This document shows, in pieces, positions 11,665 to 24,100 of a DNA stretch of 64,000 bases. The DNA is from Taxillus chinensis (taxonomy: Eukaryota > Streptophyta > Magnoliopsida > Santalales > Loranthaceae), in contig CM042091.1 in assembly GCA_023512835.1 (NCBI GenBank), positions 46,276,284 to 46,340,283 on the forward strand. Direction: 5' to 3'. The position numbers and the translations under genes are program-made. Each line of letters begins with the position of its first letter. Position 1 is the stretch's first letter. The notes below the pieces were generated by a model, which did not search any database, had not been told where the DNA came from, and saw nothing but the letters and a program-made list of their open reading frames with translations.

Positions 11665-11953
11665 TTATTTATTTTAAGCACATATAAAATTATGAAAATA
11701 CTTTAAAAATAAATTTATTTTTAATATGCTTGAATAATAATCATAAATCATAAATAAATTTATTTTTGATATTATATTTATATTTAACTGAGAATTATTT
11801 ATGTAACATTATATAAATTCTATAAATGCACTGCAATTTATAAACCACGGATAGGGTTTAAGCTAGCCACTCGTGGGTTTGTCTGCCTGGTTGGGTCGTA
11901 GTTTTCTGTTCATCAGTCCCATATCGACACTCATCGCTCGCACCCTCAGGGGG
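11665..11953 (+). promoter_or_regulatory. Promoter/5' leader of the valyl-tRNA synthetase gene, with telo-box
   Basis: AT-rich sequence with possible TATA-like stretches (TATAAATTC and TATAAATGC around 11812-11829) precedes a GC-richer leader. At 11852-11859 the reverse strand reads AAACCCTA, the telo-box found in promoters of many plant translation-machinery genes. The leader between the telo-box and the start codon contains no other ATG, so the ATG at 11954 would be the first met by scanning ribosomes. The transcription start cannot be placed from sequence alone. Confidence 0.5.
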
Positions 11954-12110
11954 ATGCTTCCGATGGTTCTACCCGTCTCCTCTGCGTCCATCTTATCTTC
12001 TTCATGCCCTTTCCACAGACTCAACTCTATTCTCTTCTCCCACCATCGTCTCCGAATTACGGTCCCCCACCACCGCCATTTCGGTCGCCCCAGGCCTCGG
12101 ACATTCGCAG
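11954..12110 (+). CDS. EMB2247: ValRS exon 1: organellar transit peptide
   Basis: Starts at the first ATG of the leader; a second in-frame ATG follows three codons later. It encodes about 52 residues rich in Ser, His, Arg and Pro with no acidic residue (for example [16 protein letters not shown]), typical of a plastid or dual plastid/mitochondrial presequence. The donor is GTAACA and phase 1 is left open. Confidence 0.85.
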
Positions 12111-15100
12111 GTAACATTCATCCACCATGGTACTGTTTGGATTCCTAGATCCTGTTTCAGTCGCCTCAATCCTCAGGCCATACCATTTTCTTGATAGTTT
12201 TGTTGTTGTTTTTATTGATGATGATGATGGTGGTGGCATTTCAGTTGCGGCGACCTCTGATAATGGCGTTTTTACCTCCCCCGAGGTAGCCAAGTCCTTT
12301 GATTTCACTTCCGAGGAGCGGATATACAATTGGTATTGCATTGTTGTACTTAATTTATAGTGTTGTTTAACGTTAATTTACAGTTTTTTGCTTTAAACAT
12401 TGCACACTTTGTTTAGACAATGATAGTTAAAGGTCTGTTGATTACGATGCCAACTATTGTTTTAATTTGATTTTTTTTTTTGTGTTTTTTGATTTCAAAG
12501 TTCAAAGAATAGAATAAAAAATTTGTTTAACAATTGCAAAAAACGTGTTTAACACCAGAAATGGAACTAGTGCTTTTAGTTTTAGCTCATTATTGAAAAA
12601 CACTCTTCACGCTTTCGATGCAGAAAACTTCATCAATTTTGCCTAAACTTGTGTTCATAATTTTTTTCCCTGAAAAATAGACCATAAAAACCAAGTCCGT
12701 GACATTACTAGACTGGCACTAAGTTTATGCAGCGCTTGAATGGTCAACTGGGACATTTTCATGTTACCAGGCTCATCACCTAAAACTTTGCATAATGAAT
12801 TTAATTGCTGTATAATTTATACATATTTTCCTGTAATTAGGTGTTCAAGGTTTGGTTTTTCAGTTAAATGTTATCAATAATCTTACCACTCTGAAAAGAT
12901 AGTCTGATAAATGACAAGTTGATAATTTTCTAGAGTTGTGAAAATCTAAAAATCGAAAGGTTTCATTTTGTTTTGTCAAAACAATCATCTCCTGCTCTTC
13001 CTTTCTTAATTGTTTGATGTCTTATGTTGGGTGATGTAGGAAAACAATTGATGAACAACGGAAAACAAAAATACAAGGGTGATTCAACCATAAAAGTTGC
13101 CCTAGCCCTAGGGTTTCCCTAAGGCAAAAGCGAATTTGTAGAGTAATTCGATATCAAAGTGTTTATAAATGCATGTCTCACCCTGACTTATAGGGTTATG
13201 AACCATGTGAAATAAGAAAGGTGAATCACTTCTAGCAAAGCTATTGCACATTATTGTAGAATAGGAAATGAAAAGCCCTAAGGTAAATATACATAATGAA
13301 TAACATATAAGGAAGAAAGATATAATCAAAAATATATAAGGTTTAAAGAAAAAATAGAAATGTTTCATAATAAATAGATCCTTTATTGTAGATTAAAAAC
13401 TTTTGGTTGATATCATTCATGACGGCATTGGATTAGGTGCTCTCTCTATCACTTTCTCTCTCACTCTTTCACACACATACACGCTCATGATCTCTTCCTT
13501 TATTGACCATCTCTCTTCCTCATCCAATCCTTTGTTCATGAATCTCTTGCAATGGATTTTGGGTAGGGTATTGGTAGGCTACATTCACATTGAGCCTAAG
13601 AACTTTCTAAATCTGGTCCTGTAAGTGAGTTGAGCTTTGGCTAGCTTGGCTCGGCTCATTTAAGTAAAAAAAATTGAGCCAAACTCGAGCTCGTGTAAGT
13701 TGGTTTTTTGAGTCATTCAAATCAAGCTGAGCCGAACTCTTGATTTTTTGTGCAAATTGTATTATTATTTTTAAAAAATTAATTTAATTTTTTTTTATAA
13801 AAATATGATTATATTTGTTAATACTTAATAATGTTAAAATTGTAAAATTAAATTATAATATTTGTAATAATTTATTAAATTATATTGATATAAACTAATC
13901 GCTATTACATTATTAATTAACAAACAAATAATATATTAGTTAACAAGAAAATAATATTTACTTTTAGTAATGTTAGATATTAATATAATTTTTATATCAC
14001 TAACAAACAAATAATCTTTTGATCATAATTATTAATATATCACTAAGAATTTTTTTTAAAATAAGTAATATATATATACTATAATTCATAAATATAATTA
14101 CATTGCGTATATCAAATAATGGTTCTTAAATGAGTTGAGCGAGCTTTTAAACGAGTTTGATTTAAACAAGTTGAACCCACGAGTTCCTGTCGAGATTAAT
14201 CAAGCAAGTTAGGTATGTTTAGCTACTTAATCGAGTGAGCTTCAACGGTAACAAACAAGCTTTTATAGTATCGAGCTTGAGCTTTCGTCAAATTTAGCTG
14301 AGCGAATATCGAGCGAGCTATCAAGTGTTTTAGCTTATTTAAATCCATTAAGTGAAACATTGAAATGGGTATACATCTCTGTGTCATGGGAATGTTTGGT
14401 TTTCCTCTTTAATGTCAGCTTACTTAGATTTGGACATCTGTCCTTCAAAGCTGGTTGAAAAATGCGACTGCTATAGAAGTATAGAATCATATCTAAATTG
14501 GTTTTAAAAGGGGTCAAAAGAAAGAACCTTCATGCTCTTTAGACTTGGGCAAACATTTTGTAGATGCGTAAATGTGTTTGTTTGAGGTGTTTCAAGTTGA
14601 TGCAGTAATATATTTATATAGTTGGGGGACTATTTTTCTTGGGCTTGGGTTAACCTTTATATAACAGGGAGTTCTAAAGTTTCTTTTTAATGAGGTTGCT
14701 ACAAAATATACTTCTTTTGACTTTCAAAACATGATTGATTTGGTGCAGCCTTTATTTCTATGCTTTCTTACCCGATTAGGATATCCAATTCTTCTCATGC
14801 AAAAGAACATTTTTATATCAACACAATTTGATCACATTTTCCCGAAGCATTACATTAATGCCGTTCAGATTATTTGGGTTGGTTTTTAGTGCATTTAAGC
14901 ACATCATTTGCATTTTTGTGGCATTACTTGACTATTTATGGGCATTTTATGCAGCACTTGATGTATAAAAATCGATTACTTTTATCATAACAAAGCTCAG
15001 TGTATCTTATGAATCAATCTATATTTCCTTGGTGTTAGGTGGGAGTCTCAAGGGTATTTCAAGCCAAATGTTGACATGGGAAGTGGTCCTTTTGTGATTT

Positions 15101-18100
15101 CAATGCCACCTCCCAATATTACCGGTTCATTGCACATGGGGCATGCAATGTTTGTGACTCTTGAGGTTTGGAATTTGATTATGAATAGTAGATTGTAAGG
15201 TGTGTTGGTGGGCGCGCCTTTATATAAAGGTTGTTTTCTTATAATTTTCTTAAACAATAAGAAAAATAATTCTTTCTTTATATGAATTCAACAAGGTATT
15301 ACGGCAAGGTTACATAGGTGGTCATAGTAGTTACTATTACACGTACTGTTACTGGGAGAATCACATAGTTGATTTATGTCTTCTTCTTGATTCTAAGTTG
15401 TAGACTTATTATGTTACTCACTAGCAAGGATCCAATCATGCCCAGTCCTGCATCACTCCTTTTGGGCTATCAAGAACAGGGTATGTGGTCCTTTAATAAA
15501 GTTTTTTATTACCTATCAAAAAAAGAAAAAGAAAAAGAACAGGGTATGTGGTCCTTAGCTATTAATTCTCAAGTTATCCTCTCTCTGTCTGATTATGCTA
15601 GCTAGTTAGGTTATCTCTAAAGTTCTGCCCTGACCTCTACCTTGTTTACTCCCGCTTCTTCAGTTCACTTTGTTTAATATTCAATAGGTAACACAACCTT
15701 AATATCAGCTGCCTTTGATTCTTAAGTCATTTTCTTGCGTACCAGTAATCACACGATTCATACTCTCCCTCTTGCCTTCTCTTACCTTTGTATATATACC
15801 ATTTGTCACCATGGAGGATGAATTTCAATCTCCTATTGTTGGTGTTGTGTCTTTGCCTTCTACCCTAACTCTAACATTTGTACTGTATTTGCCTATTTTT
15901 TTTTAAAAATCTTCTATGATTTGTTTTTTTTTTTGTTGCAGTTTTGTTGTGCAAATTGCACATACCGGGTAAGTTTGGGACTATGATTATTGTTGTAACT
16001 TTATTATGTTTTGGAGCTGTCTGGCCTGCATGTCAACTTGGCCAAAATTGAGCTGATGGGGGGCTGTTGGTTAGTCTAATGGGCTGTAAAACTGGTCAGC
16101 CGCCTTCGATCTACCTGGTTCTCTGCCTCTTGGAGCCTCAGTCAAGTTTGTAGCCCTTCGAGACCCGTTGATTGAAAGGTTTGAGTGGAGTTTGGTGGGA
16201 TGGAAGTCTTTCAATCTCTGAAGGGGGGAGGTTAACACTGCTGAAAATTACGTTTGCCAACCTTCCAGTTATTTTCAGTAGCCAAAAAATTAGAAGGAAT
16301 GCAATGAAAGGTTTCTGTGGGGTGGAACTGAGGCTGTTTTTAAATATCTCCTACTTTGGTGGGACTGCGTTCAGAGGCCTCTGTTCATTGTTGGCTTGGG
16401 GTTAAAGCGTGTTCTCGCTGTTAATGAGGCCTCTGTTCATTGTTGGCTAAAGTGGAAGTGGAAATGTATGACTGAATAGGGCACCCTTTGGAGGCAAGTG
16501 GTTGCTGCAATTTTTGTAGTGGAGCATTTTGGATGGATTTCGGTTTTTAAGATCTGTTTTTGCTGCTGTTTCTGTGCTGACAGTGCTGCTCCAGGGAACC
16601 ATAGCTGACTTAAAGTTCGGGGAAAATTGAAATTTAACATTTGTTGGGAAAATGGGGAGTTCCTATTTTTTTTTTCCCCCAAACATTTATCGATCCAAGT
16701 TGGTGTAGAATCAACTAGACTGGGTACTGTGGGAGGGCACTAAGCAGGGCCATTTTTTTTGGTAAAATTGCTTTTATTAACCATAATAATTGGGTCAATG
16801 TTAGTGCTGATGGGGAAGTGCATTTGGAAGCCAAGGCTCCCAATAAATTATGTTTTCTTGCTTGGGAGGCGGCTTGGTGGTAAGGTTCTTACATAGTTGT
16901 GAAAAGCATGCCTAGGTGCAAGGCGTGAGAATTGCACTTTTGGTGCACACCTATGCCTATGCACACCTTTGCGCTTCTGGTCCAGCACAATGAAGCAAGC
17001 ACCTGTGACTGCCAAATCGCGGTGTTCCTGTATTTGGGGAGAGGGGTAACAAAAAAAGCCTCAAAAACCATCATTCTCCTTAAATCCCTAATTTCCTAGG
17101 CTTGCGGCAATAGGCAATACCTTCCATCTCCTTGTCTTTCGCTGTCACATCGCTCTTCTTTATCAGATCAGGCATCTCTTTTGGCTCGGGTGTCAATCGC
17201 CTCCACTAGCTTTGACATGGATATTGGCTTCAGTTTCTCTCATCTTCTAATGTCGCGTCGCCCTCCATCAGATGGAGCATTGCTCCTTGCTGCAGCATTG
17301 ATTGCCCTACTAGCTCCAGAATCGCCCTTGACTCCAGTGTTTCTCCCTCGTCATCATCACCTACCCTCCCTTTGTCTGCTATGATCTCGTGATCTCGTGA
17401 ACATGCACTGTTCCTTCCTCCCATTGTTGCAATCCCATTGCTTGCCTCTGTTATTACATTCTGTCTTGTTAATACGTGCATTAGGAGCTTTGGCATTCAG
17501 TCCTTTACGAGAATGAAGTAGTGGGGGAGAGAGATGGCAAGGAGACAAATTATAAGCTGTTTTGTGGATTTATCACATCTAAGGGCTCACTATACAATAA
17601 TGAGGGAATATATATTTATATATATTCAAGGTGTAGTTCCAAGTTGGGGGCATATGAAAGAAACATTTGTGGGCTTTAAATAGAGTATGGTACCTTGGAA
17701 CGTGTTGGGGGCGAGCTGCACGATGTTTCCTTTGTTTGTGCTGCTGTAATAATCTGGCGGAAACGTGACTTCATCAGCTGGCCAATCATTGGATGCTCGT
17801 GGTTTCTTGCCTGTGAAGCACTGGCACAAGTGGGCATAGAGTGATTCCTTCTGGAAAAGCTGATGACTCAATGAAAGGTTTGGGCTTTGCATGTTGAATC
17901 TGTTAATGGGTATGCAGAGTAAAGAATTGGTGCCTCACCTATTTCTGCATTGTGGGTGAACTTGTGAAGTTTGTGTGTGGCTGTTTGGCTCATTTCTTGG
18001 TTCCATCTTGGTTTGGAAGGTTTCATATTTATTTCTTGGCCCTGTCAAGTTCTAGACAGACAGATTCTTAAAAAGCATTCTATTATCTGTGCTTTTTAGT

Positions 18101-21100
18101 TGGAAGTTATGATAGGATTAAATCTGTGAGTCTATGTTGTTGGTTTCTTTCTTTTTTGATTCTATCATATTCTTCTAATATTTTTTTTCATTATTTACTT
18201 CGTCAGGATATTATGGTGAGATATCATCGAATGAAGGGAAGAGCTACCTTATGGGTTCCAGGAACTGACCATGCTGGTATTGCAACACAGGTATGCAACT
18301 TCAACAAAAAAGTTATTGTAATGGTAAATAATTCATTTATCACTCCATTACACGTTCATTTACTTTTGCTGCATCTTTCAGTAGGGGCTATATGAGATTG
18401 GTTTTGTAATTCCATTTAATTCTTCTTGGCCAGTATTACATCACAACTTCTGTCATTGCTGTGTTAATCATCAATTTTGTGACTTCTATTACATTTTATC
18501 ATCTAGATTAGATGTCATTGTAGATTTAGTTTGATTTCATTGTCAGTACTAAGTTTGATTGCTTTCTGTTTTCGTAATGCATTTTCAATTTAAAGGCTTA
18601 ATAACCTTTTAATTTGAACTTTGTTTCATTGTTTGGTCAAGTATCTATCTCTCTCATGCGAAGTGTGAAATTTATTTGAAAATATGAAATCTGTAAAGCT
18701 ACAAGGTGTTGTGTGCCCAAAGTTCTAGTTTCATGTACAGATCTTAATTAATTTGTTTTGCGGTGAGGTTTTTGTTCTTTTATGCTTGTAAGTCAGTTTC
18801 TTTTTATGATAAAAAATTTTTGCAAGCCATTTTTTTCCCTACATAATTTGAATGTGCTATCCCAATATCTGTTGAAACAGTCAGTTATTTTAACAGCCTG
18901 TAATTTTCATTTTTCAAGCTACCGCTTGATCTGGCTATGTATGTGTCTTCTTTTAATTATTTTGATGTCTGTATCCTATACTTTTGCCTATATTGTATGG
19001 TAATGGATATATATCACTTTGGACAGTTGGTTGTGGAGAAAATGCTAGCATCTGAAGGAATCCAAAGGACTGAATTGGGCAGAGATGAATTTATTAACAG
19101 AGTCTGGCAGTGGAAAGAGAAGTACACATTACTTCTAGTTTACATTCTTGCACATTTGATACTCTCTCATCCATTTTTGTGTCCACAGGCTTCTGGATGT
19201 TTTATTTTGGTGCTTCTTTCATAAAAACAATTATTGGGAGGTTTCTGATGACCATCTCAATAGATATGTTCGCTGTGACACATAATGGCTTTCATTTTGG
19301 TAAAATAAATGAGTTTAGCATCAAAGCATTTTTTTTGGGTAACCAAAAGAGGTATTTTACTAAGAACGACACTAAGCCAGTGACACAAAAACAAAAACTT
19401 AAAACAAGAAGATATCACACCCCCTCGTGATGAAGAAGATTACAAGAAGAAATATCTAGAATCAAAGACCACAACTCTCCTTTCACTTTTAGGATTCCAC
19501 TCTTAAGTCCTTCAAAAATTCGACATTTTCGTTCACATCAAGTGAGCAATATATCATAATTGAGAGTGTAAAGATGCATTCTTTGGCCCTCTCCCATGAG
19601 CATGAATCACTTTCCAGGCCTTCAGTTCTCTACCCACTCTCTCTTGTCATATGTTGTACCTACATAATACCCAACTATGTGTACACAAGGTCTTGGAAGT
19701 GATTCGCCCATCAACAATGAAGCGAGTGATGTTTAATTTGTTTCCCTATTTGCTTGCAAAAAGGGCACCTAGTCACCAGCCAGATGTCCCGTCTTTGAAG
19801 CAAGGTTTAAAAATACGGAATGCGGTACGGTACGGATTCGATGCTGTACACTGAGGTGGGTGCTTCAGTATGATCGAGGTGGACGTCTCAACTGTTGACA
19901 ATATTTTTTTTAATATATAAAATTATATGAATTTGTAACAAATAACTATAAAATTATATATGAATTTAAAATAATTTGATGTAATATAAACTTATAGTTT
20001 AATATATAATAAATGTTTATTGGTAGGATAAATATATATATATATTTATATATTAAATTACATATTTAAATATTTATATAGTTATTAACATTTAATGTTA
20101 ACTTATTATATTTATATAAATAAGTTATATACTTAAAGTATATAACTTAAATGTTATAGAGTCACATTGACGGCGCTGGTGCTGGGTAGGCCGATGACGC
20201 GCTGGATTGATGATGACGTGCTGGACAATGATGCTAGAGCTAGACGGGCTAACGATGCTCCTCAGATCAACGACACTAGATGGTGAGATGACGCTCCTCA
20301 GATTGACGACGCTGGACGGGGCGATGACAGTGGATAGACCCATTGGCAGGACGATGATGTTGCTTCGATGACCGAACAACAAAGATGAGGATGCTGCTGC
20401 TTCGACTCCTCGATACGAGGCGCGAGGCGAGGTGATACGGGATGGCTTAATGTTAGGTTTGCAAATTACTTTTTTTTTTATATTTAAAATGCGTCTGCCT
20501 ATGTCGCGGGCGCAGGGATGAGGCGCTAAAATGGCCCGCCTCAGGCTGCTTCACACGTATGAGGTGGGCGGCTGCTGTTACAGAATTTGGGGTGGTGCCT
20601 CCAGGCGCTTTAACACTGAAGCGGGCGAGGCGGCACCTCAGCCTGTTTTTTAGAACCATGCTCTGAAGCTGGTTAAAGGTTAGAATTCTATCCCATACTG
20701 CCTCCTAAATAAAGTCATCCTAGTTGGGATTTTGGCATTCTTGCTGGTTGACCACCACGACTCGCCAGCACTTTCTTGGACCTTCTAGTTGGCAATGGCC
20801 ACAAAGAACACTCATTGAGCAAGCCTTTTTCCTGCTATCCCTCCAAAGAACAATATCGGGATGACCCCCCTACAGCTCGTTGCTATAATTCCTCAAAAAA
20901 GCATGGGAATCCCTCAACCTCCCAGTCTTGGGTGTTTTGGGTGGACAAAACATCCCAATGCCCCCTTGCCTTACATTGGCAATTGTTTTTTCATGGTTGG
21001 ATGCAAGACCGGACACAAGCAGGAAAGCTCCCTCAATGGCCCTTTTTTTGTTTGTTTTTTGTTTTGGGAAAAACTGAAATTTATATTAATAATGGAAAGA

Positions 21101-24100
21101 GGGCAGAGTAGGTAACACCAAATACAATAACGGTGTTTCCCACACAACTTTCGAATAGCGCAGGGCGTAAATTATAAGCAGAGATTGATACATCAAGATT
21201 ACCATCTGCCGCACTAATATTAAAATCCAAATCATCAAAGGCATTAATATTGTACCATTCTGGATCCCTGTCAGAATGAGCAGGAACCTGCTTTGAGTTG
21301 GAGGCTCTACGAGGAGGAAGGACACTGAGAGCAACCCTGGAATCACCTGCTCTAAAGGCCATCCTTCATATCACCTTCCCAGCTTCTACTCTACATAATA
21401 GAGAAAGTGCTCCCACCCCTCGCCAAAATCCTTCCACAAACCAACTCCATGTGGGAGTCACGACTGTCTGGATGTCCACCCAAATATGCCACCCCAAATA
21501 TAGCTACAATAACTTGCCTTCAAAGGCTACCTTGGAATTGCTCCTTCTTCTTGGCAAGCAAAGCCTCATTAAACACATTAACAAACTTAATTCCCAGACC
21601 TCCTGCTCTTTTCATTCGTTGAATGACACTCAGCTCAATCAATCAGGTGAAATTTATGGCTGGGGCAAAATAACTCCTGTGTTATATTTCCAAATAATGT
21701 GTTTACACTTTTCAACTGTTCTTGCTACCTATCAAAAAAAAAAACTGTTCTTGCTATGGATGAGTAGTCTATTAGCACTTGTGTTGTCTTGTTTTGCTTG
21801 TGGAGTGGTTGGGAAGTATTCACGAGGTCAAAACTTTTTTTTTTTTTGAAAGGTATGAAGCTCCAAAATCAGTGTAAAATAAACTCTGTAGGAGTTTAGA
21901 TTGGAAAGGCTTTGTTATTGAAAGATGTTGAAAGTGAAAGGACTTACAATGTTATCATCCCAGATTCCTAATCACTTGTGGGGTCAGAAATTGATTAGAA
22001 CAAACCAGTTTTTAGGCTTCAGATGTTGAAAAATAAAAGCTGTTTAGTAGGGCCTAACAAGTTACTCTTTTGGGTTAAGACATCCAATCTTCGATTTTCA
22101 ATGATTTCAAACTGAATGCATTTTCTGCTTAGTGGTGTTTTTTTACATCTCAAATATTAGTATTTAATTCTCATCTAACAGCTTATCCGTTTGTGTAAAG
22201 TTGTTTGTCTGTGATCTTCCATACTTTTTGGTTGAATCATTGGATCTTTGATTGTGAATGATTTCAAACTCAGTAAGCTTCTTGCGAAATCTTTGATTAT
22301 CATGTAATGGGCTATGCTTTTGTTTGAACTTGTTCCTATGTGATCTTCTATCCTATAATTGCTTGCGTCGGCCAGCTATGGTTTCTTTGTCATATTGTGT
22401 TTTGGGGTTTTTATTTTTATTTTTTTTGGTATAGAAAATTACTTTTTCCTTTCCCTAGGTATGGGAGTACCATAACTAATCAGATTAAGAGGCTTGGGGC
22501 TTCTTGTGATTGGACAAGGGAGCATTTCACTCTTGATGAGCAGCTAAATCGTAAGACAGTTTTCTACATTTATAGGTTTTTGATCTGCCAAAAGAGATTT
22601 CTTCAATGTCAAACATTGAAAGAAAAAATTTAATATCAAGAATAATGTAATGAAAATATTTTTTGAAGTTTCTAACCAATGTTATCGTGATTTCTCTCAA
22701 GCACTATGGTATGTTAGATGTCATAATTTTTTTTATGTACTCTATCTACTTCAATGTTTTGAAAGTTTAGAACTTGTATTTTATTGCTTAGTAGAAGTTT
22801 TATCTAGCTGGTAATTATCTGTTTTTGCTATTCCTTCTAATCAATGCAGGGGCAGTAATTGAGGCATTTGTCAGACTTCATGAGAAAGGCCTAATCTATC
22901 AGGGTATGGAGTATAAACCTAACTTCTATTGTGTCTTTCATTCTCATTTGGACATGCATAAATCAACATGGCTTTTCGTTAGGCAATTTCTTGTACTCAT
23001 CTTTATAATCATGCTATTGGAACAAAAACATTTATGTAGTGGAAACAAGTCATTGATAGAGTTATTGTCACAAGTGTCATAATAAACAGAGTTGGAATGT
23101 AATTAGTTGTATTTTAATTGTATCATTAGCTATAATTTAAATTACCTAAATTAAGTTTTTCACTTAATGACAATTTTCACCAATCTTGTATATATGTAAG
23201 TTGTAATCACTCAATGAAGAATGAATATTATTTTTTTCTACTTGGTATTAGAACTCTTTGCGGTCATGAAGAAGGGGAAATTTCCTACCGGTAGAGCACT
23301 CACAGTGGCCTTTTGTATATTTTAGCTAAAATTTGGCGATAAAATTCACTTTTATAAAATTTAACTATCTTTTTTTGTTATATCAAATAATAGGCTCAAT
23401 ACTTTTTTAGCGATTTTAATAAAATACTATTTTTCAATACTTTCCCCTTTTTCTTTTTTCGCCTACACAGATCTGGTCGAACATATGCGCGGACACTTTT
23501 TTACAAACTGTTTTAAACAGTAAAAGCTGAGTGACCCTTGCCTAAATGAGTCCACAAGCATGCCTATCTGCTTTTTAAATAGTTTGTAAAAAAGCATCAA
23601 ATGTGAGCCAGTGATGTTAGTGCAATGCTGTTCATTTCACGGTGGCGACTCCTCTGGTTGAACGTGGGCAAGGACGCCAGAGAGTACGAGTTGGGTGCTA
23701 TGAGCAGGAATGCCATAGAGGACGAGTCTGGATCTTCTTCTTCACTTACTCGAGATTCTAGATCTGGTGGCATCTCCTTAGGTCGAATGTAGCCGGGTCC
23801 TTAGGTCGAATGTAGCCGGGGATGCTCGAGGACAAATTCGGATCTTCCTCTTCACCTATGCGAGTTTCTAGATTTGGTGGTTTCTCCTAAGGTCGATAAT
23901 GGGCGACAATGCCGGAGAGGACGATTTTGTGCTATGGGTGGGGACATCGGAGAGGACAAGTCTAGTGCAAAGATGCCGATGCGGTCAAGGGCTGGCGATG
24001 CATTCCAACATGAAGATGAGATGAAGAAAGTTTATTATTTTATTACAAAATAAAATTGAACTAATGAATTAGGACAGTCATCTAACCAAAAATTAAATAC

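Noticed and set aside
11873..11953. Upstream extension of the synthetase frame
   Set aside because: The extension would start with GTG, not ATG; the first ATG of the leader is at 11954 and gives a sensible transit peptide.
21298..21849. 183-codon open frame on the + strand
   Set aside because: Antisense to the minus-strand LINE, whose RT and zf-RVT motifs are clear on the other strand.
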